Shown piece after piece: positions 32,324 to 41,007 of a stretch of DNA of 41,007 nucleotides. The DNA is from Clostridia bacterium (GTDB lineage: Bacteria > Bacillota > Clostridia > Christensenellales > Borkfalkiaceae), in the NCBI GenBank assembly GCA_021204585.1, contig JAJPZC010000120.1, positions 1 to 41,007 on the forward strand, written 5' to 3'. Under the pieces are notes generated by a model. The model was not told the origin of the DNA and ran no database searches. It saw only the letters and a program-made list of their open reading frames with translations. A program made the translations under genes and the position numbers. The stretch's first letter is position 1. Each line of letters starts with the position of its first letter.

Positions 32324-34108
32324 TCAGAGGCTCATAAGGTAGTCCTCTGCGTTGATGTACCGGATGTCTCCTATGTAGCCGGACTTGCCGCGGTATATGA
32401 CGCCCTTCTCGGTAATCTTGCCGAAACGGCGCTCTGTGGCACGGAGCTTGTCCTCGTCCGTAAGGTAGCGGGTCTGCTTCTGTGTGGTCTTCTCGCTGTG
32501 CTTTATGACGTATACCTTGCAGGTGAGCTCCTTGGTGTCTGCTATAACGAGGTCATATTCGCCGGCATCGAAGCAGAAGCGGCACACCTTCTTGTCCGGG
32601 TTGGCCATGAGGGTCTGGAAGAACAGGATGTCCTCCGTCATGTGCCTTGCAACCTGGTTCATTATCTTGTCCTGGGCATTCTTGCGCTTTGCAGCCGTTA
32701 TGGAGCCGAACATGTCATCCTGGATGAAGGTATCCACCATGTCCCTTATCTGCGTGTAGCGGATGCCGGGCATTGCGGTTATGATCCTGTACTCCGTACG
32801 GTTAGAGGTGTCTGCGAATTCAGTGTCCGTGGTGCGGAGATAGTTCATGCGCGCGAGGTATCCCTCTATCTCCCTCCTGTGTTCCATCTCCACGTCATCG
32901 CAGTGCAGGGCGGCGCCCAGTATCTCAAGCAGGTTGTCCGGGATGTAGCTTAAGTCTCCGGTTGAGTATTCCTCCTCAAGGAGTTCCTTGAGGAACACGC
33001 GGCTCTCCTGCGCAACAACAGCAGATACAGGGCCTGCGGCATCCTCCACGCTGTCTGCATCCACGCATGCGCCGCTTGCGCTTCCTCTGAAGCAGATGGC
33101 ATCCTGGATGTTCTTCTGTATGGCGGCATCCACGTACAGGCCAACGGAGGAGTCCGTGGCGAACACGAATCCCTCTTCGTCCTCGTGGCCCAAGTCCATA
33201 GTCCCGCCGTGCATCATGTACTCATCCAGATCCTTCACTCCCAGCGCTTCCACGCAGTCCTTGTACGGGATGTACGTGGTGTCCAGGATGATGCTTCTGT
33301 CTGCCATGCCCTCATCATGGCATATTATGAAGGCCAGCGAACTGGAGCCGGAGAGGACTATCTTCATGCCGCTCTCGGCATATGAGTCTGCTATGAGTGA
33401 GCATGCTTCCTTGAAGTCCGGCATGCTTGTAATTTCATCTATAAAGACGTACTTGTACCCGCTGCGCTCAAGCTCACGAAGGTCTGCATCCAGGTCATGA
33501 ATGCCGTCCTTGGGCGTGGCCAGAAGGTATGCGCACTGCGAGAACTGCTCCTCATCCATGTCCGCAATACTCTGGCGCATCATGGTGCTCTTGCCCGTCC
33601 TGCGCAGGCCGCAGAGGAACATTACCTTCCCGTATGAGCTCCCGTACAGGAAGTCCGTAAGCTTCCCGCAGCATGCACGCTTCTTTGTACCCTTCACAGG
33701 CGAAGCGAACTTCGCAAGGGCATCCCCCGTGCGAACGCTGAGCTTGAACTCGTATACCACAGGCTGCACGAAGTCCTCCAGGCCGTCATCCTCCGCATCC
33801 GTATACACCGGAGCAGGCACCGGAGCAGTCGCCGGAGCAGGCGCCGGCTTCTTAGGCCTGGGTGCCCTGGGTGCCGGAGGCACCTTCCCCTGCAGCTCCC
33901 TGAGCTCTGCGATATACGCACGCCTCTGCATTATCTTTGCCTTAAGGGCAGGCATCTCTGCCTCATCCACAAACTTCTCCCTGCGCTTGCCGTCTACCGT
34001 TGTCCTGTGGTAATAATACAGCTTGCCGTGTATGCGCTTGTGCGCTATGCTCCCTCCGGGAAGGGCGTCTATCTTCTCCTGCAGATCCTTGATCTTGTCT
34101 TCTCTGTT
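32324..34108 (-). CDS. AAA-family ATPase with C-terminal nuclease-like (DUF4143-like) domain and N-terminal coiled/basic segment
   Basis: Walker A VMFLCGLRRTGKSTMMRQ, Walker B YKYVFIDEITSM, sensor VLSGSSS; C-terminal GEYDLVIADTKELTCKVYVIKHS; Pro/Ala linker PPAPRAPRPKKPAPAPATAPVPAPV. Confidence 0.75.
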   Translation of the reverse strand, partial: NREDKIKDLQEKIDALPGGSIAHKRIHGKLYYYHRTTVDGKRREKFVDEAEMPALKAKIMQRRAYIAELRELQGKVPPAPRAPRPKKPAPAPATAPVPAPVYTDAEDDGLEDFVQPVVYEFKLSVRTGDALAKFASPVKGTKKRACCGKLTDFLYGSSYGKVMFLCGLRRTGKSTMMRQSIADMDEEQFSQCAYLLATPKDGIHDLDADLRELERSGYKYVFIDEITSMPDFKEACSLIADSYAESGMKIVLSGSSSLAFIICHDEGMADRSIILDTTYIPYKDCVEALGVKDLDEYMMHGGTMDLGHEDEEGFVFATDSSVGLYVDAAIQKNIQDAICFRGSASGACVDADSVEDAAGPVSAVVAQESRVFLKELLEEEYSTGDLSYIPDNLLEILGAALHCDDVEMEHRREIEGYLARMNYLRTTDTEFADTSNRTEYRIITAMPGIRYTQIRDMVDTFIQDDMFGSITAAKRKNAQDKIMNQVARHMTEDILFFQTLMANPDKKVCRFCFDAGEYDLVIADTKELTCKVYVIKHSEKTTQKQTRYLTDEDKLRATERRFGKITEKGVIYRGKSGYIGDIRYINAEDYLMSL

Positions 34109-34140
34109 CATAATGGCCTCATTATCTCCCACTGGCATAA

Positions 34141-34169
34141 AGTATACCCAGACGGGGAGGAAAAGTCAA
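34141..34169 (-). promoter_or_regulatory. Promoter of AAA gene 2
   Basis: Minus strand TTGACT-17 nt-TATACT, flanked by GTATAC palindromes. Confidence 0.55.
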
Positions 34170-34222
34170 GGTATACCGCCAATGTACCCCGCCAATTTCT
34201 GCATACATCCATTGAAATTCCA

Positions 34223-34248
34223 GGCCGTCTTCCCGCAGAAAGACGGCC
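34223..34248 (-). terminator. Hairpin downstream of AAA gene 1
   Basis: GGCCGTCTT-cccgcaga-AAGACGGCC; no strong T tract on the minus strand. Confidence 0.4.
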
Positions 34249-34263
34249 CTCATTTCCGTTCTG

Positions 34264-35622
34264 TTATACGCCCAAGTCCTCGTACAGATCCTCGCCGGTT
34301 ATAAGGTTGGGTATGCCCTCACAGTCCGGCTCAAAGCCGCTGAGGGATATGAACCCCACACTGGAGGGGGACAATCCGTCCAGTGCCGCCTCCCTGGTGC
34401 GCTTTTCCAGCATGTCCCTTGTGGCCTTCTCCCTTGAACAGATGGGAATGTACACCTCTATGTCATTCCCTCTCTGGAGGGCTACCTCGTACTCGCTGTA
34501 CTCTATGCGGCACCCTAAATCCCTTTTATGACACCATGTGCCTATGGCCGTGACGCCGTCCATCGCAAGCACCTCTCTCTGCAGGCTGAAGTACTCCCTG
34601 CACATCTGGGTGAACCTCAAAGCAAAGAAACTCGCGAAGTCTTCCTTGACATGGCACTCATAAAAACAGTCTCCGTGCCCCCAGCTTTCTATCTCGTGCT
34701 CCTTGTCCCATCCGTATATGTACCGGTACTTGAACATGACTGTGCCGTCCGTGATCTCATACCAGGACCTCTGCATATCCCCAACAGGCGTTGTCCTGCG
34801 TACGGCACCCTCTGCCTCCAGACGGGCCAGCTGTCTTGCTGTTTCATCATCCGCAGGGATGTCCTCTCCGGCGTACACCCTCTTGCCCACAGCAAGGTCA
34901 TGCAGCACCGGATATGCCTGCGCCTCGTTGGCCGGGGCTCCTGTGGCAAAATACGTATGCCAGAATATGGCATTGGACATGTTCAACAGGCGTATGATGT
35001 TGTCCACCGGGGCATTCTTTGCCTCCATCCTGTCATTGATATACGGAGACCCTCCGCATACGGCATACATGAGCGCCTTGTCATACGGGGTGTAGTCCGG
35101 ATAAAATCCGGCGCACTCCAGATAGCTCATGTTATCCAGGTGCAGCACAAGATCCAGCTTGCCCATGATGTTCTGCTCCAGCCTGAGCTTTTTAAGCTCA
35201 TGGTCAGGGACAATGATGAAGACATGCAGGGTCTTGGTGTACTGGCTGAAAATCTTGCTGAAGGTCTCACCCAGCAGCTCATAGTTCCCGTTTTCCGCAA
35301 GCCGCTGAAAGTTATCTATGACAACAATATCGTTATCCCCGTCCAGATACCTGAATGACTCTTCAAGAGTTCTCCTGGCCTGCGGGTTGCAGAGCTCATA
35401 GCCCAGATCCATAATGCCGTCCTGCAGCCTCATCTCATTCTTCTCAAGGCCGTCTGACATGGGGTAAAAGAATATCGTGTCGTCCTTGCGGTATGATCCA
35501 AAGATCTCCCTCATAAACTCACTCTTCCCCTGTCCGCACTTGCCGCATACAAGCGCCACGCCGCCCGGCTGCTCCAGAAAGTCGTACACGGCCTGCATCT
35601 CAATCCTTCTTCCAACGAACAT
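34264..35622 (-). CDS. STAND/AAA-type ATPase (DUF234-like C-terminus)
   Basis: MFVGRRIEMQAVYDFLEQPGGVALVCGKCGQGKSEFMREIFG (Walker A), DIVVIDNFQRLAE (Walker B); CGGSPYINDRM; C-terminal LGCRIEYSEYEVALQRGNDIEVYIPI. SD GGAGGG. Confidence 0.78.
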   Translation of the reverse strand: MFVGRRIEMQAVYDFLEQPGGVALVCGKCGQGKSEFMREIFGSYRKDDTIFFYPMSDGLEKNEMRLQDGIMDLGYELCNPQARRTLEESFRYLDGDNDIVVIDNFQRLAENGNYELLGETFSKIFSQYTKTLHVFIIVPDHELKKLRLEQNIMGKLDLVLHLDNMSYLECAGFYPDYTPYDKALMYAVCGGSPYINDRMEAKNAPVDNIIRLLNMSNAIFWHTYFATGAPANEAQAYPVLHDLAVGKRVYAGEDIPADDETARQLARLEAEGAVRRTTPVGDMQRSWYEITDGTVMFKYRYIYGWDKEHEIESWGHGDCFYECHVKEDFASFFALRFTQMCREYFSLQREVLAMDGVTAIGTWCHKRDLGCRIEYSEYEVALQRGNDIEVYIPICSREKATRDMLEKRTREAALDGLSPSSVGFISLSGFEPDCEGIPNLITGEDLYEDLGV

Positions 35623-35680
35623 AATTCCCTCCTATCGCTGGCACAAAACCTCAACTCATGCAATTTTTGTAGTGAAGTAT

Positions 35681-35709
35681 AGTATAAACATTCGTTCATG
35701 AGGTGTCAA
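35681..35709 (-). promoter_or_regulatory. Promoter of AAA gene 1 with embedded SOS-box-like site
   Basis: Minus strand TTGACA-17 nt-TATACT; TGAACGAATGTTTA at 35685-35698 matches CGAACRNRYGTTYC at 12 of 14 positions. Confidence 0.6.
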
Positions 35710-35786
35710 GCCACTTCTGTCAAAAAGTCCGTAAGAATTTTTGAGTGGGGAAATGGCTTGAGTGAGAAACCGTTTTTTAAGTGGGG

Positions 35787-35815
35787 AAAAGCCGCTCCGA
35801 AAGGGAACGGCTTGG
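35787..35815 (-). terminator. Terminator of recG
   Basis: Minus strand AAGCCGTTCCCTTTCGGAGCGGCTTTTCC. Confidence 0.6.
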
Positions 35816-35866
35816 ATGGCTTTGTGTGTGGGTATCATATGTGGCGCCCACAGAGCGTGCTGCGGG

Positions 35867-37873
35867 TCAGTTGAGGACGATGTCCTTGAGGCTCTCGTAC
35901 TTGCCGGCGGCGAGGGTCTTGAGCTGCGTTAAGTCCTGGGTGGATGAGAAAGCCTCGTCCACGAGGGCCTTGGCGGTGAAGATGGTTTCGACGGGGAACT
36001 TGAGGTTCTTGATCTCGGAGAGCATGCGGCCGGACTGGCGGGTGCCGAGGAAGTCCCCGCCCCCGCGTATCTTGAGGTCCTCCTCCGCGATGCGGAAGCC
36101 GTCTGAACAGGTCTTGAGGACGGTGAGGCGCCGCCTGGCCTCTTCGGTCTCGACGCCCATGAGAAGGAAGCAGTAGCTCTTGCGGGAGCTGCGCCCCACA
36201 CGGCCGCGGAGCTGGTGAAGCTGAGACAAGCCGAAGCGTTCTGCGTTGTAGATTATCATTATGGTGGCATCGGGGACGTCCACGCCGACTTCGATTACCG
36301 TTGTGGAGACGAGACAGTCGTACTTCTTGGCCTTAAAGTCCTCCATGATGGCGTTCTTGTCCTTTTCCTTCATCTTGCCGTGCAGAAGGGCGAAGCGGGT
36401 GTCCGGCATCTTTGTCTTGAGGTCTTCGTAGAGCTCCGTTACGGACATTATGGTGCCCTCTTCATCCTCCTCTATCTTGGGGCACACGAAGTAGGTCTGG
36501 CAGCCCTTTTTGGCCTGCTCTGCAACGTAGCGGAGCATGTCCGTGTACTTGCGCTCAGGGATTATGGACGTGGAGATCTCCTGGCGGTCTTTGGGCTTGT
36601 CCTTTATGGTGGTTATGTCCAGGTCTCCGTACCAGATGAGGGACAACGTCCTGGGGATGGGCGTTGCGGACATGACTATGACGTCGCAGCTCTCGCCCTT
36701 GTTGGCAAGGGATGCGCGCTGGGCCACGCCGAAGCGCTGCTGTTCGTCGCAGACCACGAGGGACAGATTGGAAAAGAATACGTCCTCCTGCAGGATGGCA
36801 TGAGTGCCGCACACAATGTGGGCCATGCCGCCCTCTATGAGAGCCTTCGTGAACTTCTTCTCCTTGGCCGTCATGGAGCCGGTGAGGCAGACTACGTTGT
36901 ACTCCGGGAAATAGGTGCGGAGTACGGAGGCGTTCTGCTGTGCAAGGACTTCCGTGGGAGCAAGCATTGCGGCCTGATAGCCTGATTTTACGGCCATGTA
37001 CATGGCTGTCATGGCCACGGCTGTCTTGCCGGATCCTACGTCTCCCTGGATGAGACGGTTCATTCTGTGGGGCCCTTTCATGTTGTCCCAGATGTCCTGC
37101 ACGGCGCCTATCTGCCCGGGCGTGAGAGTGAACGGGAAGCGGGATATGAATGAGTCCAGCTCCTCACGGGTTACGGAGTACGTGTTGAGGCGGGCATCGT
37201 CTGAGCCGCCCTTTGTAACCTTGAAGGCAGAAATGAGCAGGAAGTACTCCTCGAGGGCTATCCTGTTTGCGCCCTCCCGGTAATCCTCCACGGTCTCAGG
37301 GAAGTGAACCTTCCTGTATGCGTCCTTGAGCTTCATGAGCTCATATCTGCGCTGTATGTCATACGGGATGCAGGAAGCCAGGGGAAGCTTTTCCAGAGCC
37401 TGCTCCAGCTCATAGCGCATGAGCTTCTGCGTGAGCTTGCCGGAAAGCGAGTATACGGGTATGATGCCCTGCAGCCTGGACTTCTTTTCCGCAGGCTCAA
37501 ACGTGGGGTTCACGATAGTGAGCTCCAGCCCGAACTTGTTCTGGACACGGCCGTAGAAGAGGAACTCCCCGGGGCGGAGCTTGTCCGCCACGTACACCTG
37601 GTTGAACCATATGGCCGTAAAGAGGCAGTCCCCCTGGCGGCACCTGGCGCGGACATACGGCCTTCTTGAGTACTTGTTGCACTCAACGGTAAGCACCTCG
37701 CCGCAGGTTAAAACCACGTCATTGTGATACACCTGGGATATGGGCGTTATGTTCCTTAAGTCCAGATAGTCTTTAGGGAAGTGGCGCACCAGGTCTTCCA
37801 CCGTGTATATGCCCAGTTTATTGAAATCTTTCTCTCTTTTGTCCGATATCAGCTTTAAGGATGTTATCTGCAT
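35867..37873 (-). CDS. recG: ATP-dependent DNA helicase RecG
   Basis: MNRLIQGDVGSGKTAVAMTAMYMAVKSGYQAAMLAPTEVLAQQ, VCDEQQRFGVAQR, HQLRGRVGRSSRKSYCFLL. Confidence 0.97.
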   Translation of the reverse strand: MQITSLKLISDKREKDFNKLGIYTVEDLVRHFPKDYLDLRNITPISQVYHNDVVLTCGEVLTVECNKYSRRPYVRARCRQGDCLFTAIWFNQVYVADKLRPGEFLFYGRVQNKFGLELTIVNPTFEPAEKKSRLQGIIPVYSLSGKLTQKLMRYELEQALEKLPLASCIPYDIQRRYELMKLKDAYRKVHFPETVEDYREGANRIALEEYFLLISAFKVTKGGSDDARLNTYSVTREELDSFISRFPFTLTPGQIGAVQDIWDNMKGPHRMNRLIQGDVGSGKTAVAMTAMYMAVKSGYQAAMLAPTEVLAQQNASVLRTYFPEYNVVCLTGSMTAKEKKFTKALIEGGMAHIVCGTHAILQEDVFFSNLSLVVCDEQQRFGVAQRASLANKGESCDVIVMSATPIPRTLSLIWYGDLDITTIKDKPKDRQEISTSIIPERKYTDMLRYVAEQAKKGCQTYFVCPKIEEDEEGTIMSVTELYEDLKTKMPDTRFALLHGKMKEKDKNAIMEDFKAKKYDCLVSTTVIEVGVDVPDATIMIIYNAERFGLSQLHQLRGRVGRSSRKSYCFLLMGVETEEARRRLTVLKTCSDGFRIAEEDLKIRGGGDFLGTRQSGRMLSEIKNLKFPVETIFTAKALVDEAFSSTQDLTQLKTLAAGKYESLKDIVLN

Positions 37874-38127
37874 AAATCCCCCTTTGGACGGCTCCCTTGC
37901 GCGCACCTTGCAGGGCGCTGCATATGGCCGTATTGCCGCTTTACGCGGTCCTGTTTTGCGGGCCCGTACATACAAGTTCCCGGATGCCGCAGAAGAGTTG
38001 GATTTGGACCCTGCAGGGCCGGTTCTGCGGCCGGGAAACAAAACCCCGCCACCACTGTTGTGATGACGGGATCACCCGCTTCTATAATGATTATAAACAC
38101 TTTTCGGCCCGTTTAAACATGATTGGG

Positions 38128-38156
38128 AAAAGTTTCCGGCTTTTTGGGAAACTTTT
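38128..38156 (-). terminator. Terminator of fakA-like gene
   Basis: AAAAGTTTCC-ggctttttg-GGAAACTTTT. Confidence 0.6.
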
Positions 38157-38239
38157 TTTGCCGGAGCCTCCGAAACGGCTTCCAGGGGCCCGTTTGCCGG
38201 GCTTTGGACTGCCGGGGAGGGCGGACAGGCCGTCATGAA

Positions 38240-39898
38240 TTACTCCAGAGAGACGATGTAGTAGTATACCGGCTGGCCGCCGAAATGGCAGTCCACGTCG
38301 CACTCGGGGAAGGCCTCGGCCACGCGCTCCATGAGGGTGTTGGCATCCTCTTCGGTGACGCCGTTGCCGTAGTAGAGGGTTATCATCTCGTGGTCGTCGT
38401 TCTTCATGTGCTTTATAAGCTTCATCGTGGTCTCTTCTATATCTGCGCCCTTTGCAAGAATCTTCTTGTTGTCCAGGGCTATGATGTCCCCTTCCTTGAG
38501 GCTGAAGCCGTTCATCTTGGTGTTGCGCACGGCATATGTGACCTGGCCTGCGAGAACGTTGTCTATGGCATGAACCATGTTGGTCTTGTTCTCGGAGACG
38601 GACTCTTCAGGATTGAACGCAAGGGCTGCTGCAAATCCCTGCGGAATGTTCTTTGTGGGTATTACGTGTATCGTGCGGTTGGTGACGAGGTCCTTGGCCT
38701 GCTCTGCGGCGAGGATTATGTTGCCGTTGTTGGGGAAGACGAATACGTTGGATGCGTTTATCTTCTGCACTGCGTATGCGATGTCCTGTGCGGAGGGGTT
38801 CATTGTCTGTCCGCCTTCCATTACCCTGTCGCACAGGAGGTCCTTGAAGATCTCCTCGAGGCCCTTGCCGGAGCAGATGGCCAGCATGCCCATCTCCTTC
38901 TTCTCGCGCTCCATCTTGGCCTTGATCTCCCTGTTCTCCTCAAGCATGTTCTCTATCTTGATGCGGTCCAGTTCGCCAAGCTCCAGGGCAAATCCCAGTG
39001 CCCTTCCGGGCGTGTTCGTGTGCACGTGGACTTTTATGAGCTCCAGGTCTCCTATGCAGATGACGCTGTCTCCTATGCCCATGAGCCTTTCCTTAAGCCT
39101 GTCTATGTCTGCAAGCGTCGTAGAGGGCTTGATATGAATGACGAAGAACTCCGTGCAGTATGCAAACTCTATCTCGCCGAGATCCAGGTTGATGACATCC
39201 GAGTTGTCTCCGAAGACGTCCTCATCGCTCTTCTGGCTGGCCGCCTGTGCATCCGTGGGTATCTCCTCTAAGTTCGATGTGTCCTCTGTGAAGGCTGCCA
39301 GGAAGCCTCTCATGATGGACATGAGGCCCACGCCGCCGGAGTCCACGACTCCTGCCTTCTTTAAAACGGGCAGCAGCTCCGGAGTGTTGGCCAGAGCCTC
39401 GTCTCCCACTTCAATTACAGCCTTCAAGAACTCTTCAAAGTCCTTGTACTTTGCTGCCAGTTTCCCTGCCGCCTCGCTCATGCACCTAACTACCGTAAGT
39501 ATGGTGCCTTCCTTGGGAACGGACACGGCGCCGTAGGCCACCTTTGTGCCCTCCTCCAGAGCTTTTGCGAAATTCTTCGTTGTGAATGTCTCTTTCGTGT
39601 CCTTCAGGCTGGAGCATATGCCGCGGAAGATCTGCGATGAGATGACGCCAGAGTTTCCGCGTGCGCCTCTCAAGGCTCCCTTTGAGACCGCATTGCATAT
39701 GTCCGCAAACTGCTGTGAAGTGACAGCGCCCATCTCCTTCACCGCGGACTGCAGAGTAAGTGACATATTGGTGCCTGTGTCACCGTCAGGAACCGGGAAT
39801 ACGTTCAAAGAGTCTATCTTGGACCTGTTCTGATCCAATAGCCTCGACCCGGATATGATCATCTTTCTGAATTCGGCGCTGTTAACCGTTTTCTGCAT
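38240..39898 (-). CDS. fakA: DAK2/DhaL-domain kinase (FakA/YloV-like)
   Basis: NVFPVPDGDTGTNMSLTLQSAVKEM...GALRGARGNSGVISSQIFRG...VVDSGGVGLMSIMRGFL. Confidence 0.92.
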   Translation of the reverse strand: MQKTVNSAEFRKMIISGSRLLDQNRSKIDSLNVFPVPDGDTGTNMSLTLQSAVKEMGAVTSQQFADICNAVSKGALRGARGNSGVISSQIFRGICSSLKDTKETFTTKNFAKALEEGTKVAYGAVSVPKEGTILTVVRCMSEAAGKLAAKYKDFEEFLKAVIEVGDEALANTPELLPVLKKAGVVDSGGVGLMSIMRGFLAAFTEDTSNLEEIPTDAQAASQKSDEDVFGDNSDVINLDLGEIEFAYCTEFFVIHIKPSTTLADIDRLKERLMGIGDSVICIGDLELIKVHVHTNTPGRALGFALELGELDRIKIENMLEENREIKAKMEREKKEMGMLAICSGKGLEEIFKDLLCDRVMEGGQTMNPSAQDIAYAVQKINASNVFVFPNNGNIILAAEQAKDLVTNRTIHVIPTKNIPQGFAAALAFNPEESVSENKTNMVHAIDNVLAGQVTYAVRNTKMNGFSLKEGDIIALDNKKILAKGADIEETTMKLIKHMKNDDHEMITLYYGNGVTEEDANTLMERVAEAFPECDVDCHFGGQPVYYYIVSLE

Positions 39899-39992
39899 AA
39901 TTCTCCTCCAGACACTAGCGCACAAAGTCTTGTGCGCACAGCGAAACACATCTACCTGCCGGCAGCCCCAGCCCGCCGGTCTGCCGCTGCAG

Positions 39993-40343
39993 CTATACTT
40001 TGACGCCCACGATGTTGACGTTCACTGTGTCCACTATCATGCCTGTAAATCTTTCAACGCTGTACTTGATGCTTGACTTCAGGGACTCTGCCACTGCCAT
40101 TATGGAAACGCCGTACTTCATGACGACATTGACAGTGATGTAAATCCTGTCTCCCGACGTTACTACCTTCACGCCCTTGCCGTCCGGCTGCTTCCGCATA
40201 AGTTCCGCAATGGAGTCCTTGATGCCCCTGGAGACGGTGTCCACTATGCCGTAGCAGTCCAGCGCAACAGACTTGACCACCTTCGCGATGGCCTGGTCCT
40301 CTATTGAAATTTTACCCAATCCGTTGTGTGTGTTGACTGGCAT
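39993..40343 (-). CDS. Asp23/Gls24 family envelope stress protein (YloU-like)
   Basis: GKISIEDQAIAKVVKSVALDCYGIVDTVSR...DRIYITVNVVMKYGVSIMAVAESLKSSIKYSVERFTGMIVDTVNVNIVGVKV. Confidence 0.93.
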   Translation of the reverse strand: MPVNTHNGLGKISIEDQAIAKVVKSVALDCYGIVDTVSRGIKDSIAELMRKQPDGKGVKVVTSGDRIYITVNVVMKYGVSIMAVAESLKSSIKYSVERFTGMIVDTVNVNIVGVKV

Positions 40344-40679
40344 AGTCTCTCCGATGTGACCTCCTTTGAGCGGTCACCTGTATGTCTCTTAAAGCTATGA
40401 GCATATTTTATACCATTGCCCGGCATATTGCAACTGTTTTTACCCGCTTGCCGCCTTCGCAGGCACACAGGCGCCTCTTTTGCACACTAATCCGCCTTCA
40501 TTTTGCAAAGTTATGCAACACTTTGTCTAATTATGTTGTGCAACTTGTACAATCCTGCTTTCCTCCGCCCGTCCCCTTCCGTCCGGGCAGACCAAAATTC
40601 CGGCTCCTTGCGGCCCTGGAATTATGCATTTATCCACGGCAGAAAGGCCCCTGAGAGCCTCCGCCTCCCGCAGGGCGGG

Positions 40680-41007
40680 CTATTTCTCATACCTCTGCAG
40701 CCGCTGCACAAGATCCTGCACCTTGTACTGCAGCGCGGCAATCTCTTGCCTCTGCTGGTCTATGATTTCCTTCTGGAGATTGTCTATCCTCTCGTAATTG
40801 GCCATGAGCTCCTCGTACGTTCCTATGTCCATGGCCATCTTCTGGTATGCCACCGTGTCCTTGTAATCCAGCCCGTACTTGTCCTCTTCTCTTGCAAAGG
40901 GGTACAGCCCGCCAAGCAGCTCCTTCTTAATTTCCGTCTCTCCGGTGTCGCTGTTCCTGTAACTGTGTGTTCTGTATACGAGGGTCTCCCCCGTCTCGCT
41001 GTCCTTC
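40680..41007 (-). CDS. Hypothetical protein, C-terminal part with coiled coil (N-terminus outside window)
   Basis: Open minus-strand frame to the window edge: KDSETGETLVYRTHSYRNSDTGETEIKKELLGGLYPFAREEDKYGLDYKDTVAYQKMAMDIGTYEELMANYERIDNLQKEIIDQQRQEIAALQYKVQDLVQRLQRYEK, stop at 40680. Confidence 0.65.
   Translation of the reverse strand, partial: KDSETGETLVYRTHSYRNSDTGETEIKKELLGGLYPFAREEDKYGLDYKDTVAYQKMAMDIGTYEELMANYERIDNLQKEIIDQQRQEIAALQYKVQDLVQRLQRYEK

Noticed and set aside
32276-32953. 225-aa plus-strand ORF
   Set aside because: Antisense to the AAA ATPase C-terminus; no domain, no independent SD or promoter.
36215-36985. 256-aa plus-strand ORF within recG
   Set aside because: Antisense shadow of RecG helicase domains.
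38123-39271. 382-aa plus-strand ORF
   Set aside because: Lies antisense to the clear fakA-like gene; composition (Leu/Val/His/Gly-rich) is typical of the mirror frame of GC-rich coding DNA.
1-41007. CRISPR arrays, rRNA, tRNA, transposases or integrases
   Set aside because: No regularly spaced direct repeats with unique spacers, no CCA/T-loop tRNA pattern spotted, and no transposase or integrase motifs in any ORF translation. A tRNAscan/ISfinder run would be decisive.

Overview
The window looks chromosomal and moderately GC-rich, from a Bacillota/Clostridia-like genome (inferred from family content and gene order; taxonomy not proven). Most of it is housekeeping. There are two minus-strand core blocks. 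One is rpsB-tsf-pyrH-frr-uppS-cdsA-dxr followed by yfbR-like and glyA. The other is yicC-rpoZ-priA-def-fmt-rsmB-rlmN, with rpe-thiN nearby and recG-fakA(yloV)-asp23(yloU) further on. Four accessory islets interrupt this backbone. (1) 8.2-10.5 kb: an orphan N6-adenine DNA methyltransferase with tandem N-terminal helix-turn-helix (HTH) segments and a promoter whose -10 is flanked by two CATTAATG palindromes. (2) 11.2-18.5 kb: an apparent operon with a multi-TM (YwaF/TMEM164-like) domain fused in frame to an ABC ATPase, a permease, a small membrane-anchored protein, then a large lipoprotein. (3) 21.1-22.9 kb: three tandem paralogous small acidic ORFs followed by a GNAT acetyltransferase, a candidate toxin-antitoxin-like module. 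(4) 32.3-35.7 kb: two adjacent, separately promoted AAA/STAND-like ATPases with nuclease-like C-termini; the first has a good match to the Gram-positive LexA/SOS box inside its promoter. No rRNA, tRNA, CRISPR array, IS element or prophage structural genes were recognised. All family calls come from reading motifs by eye; no database search was run.
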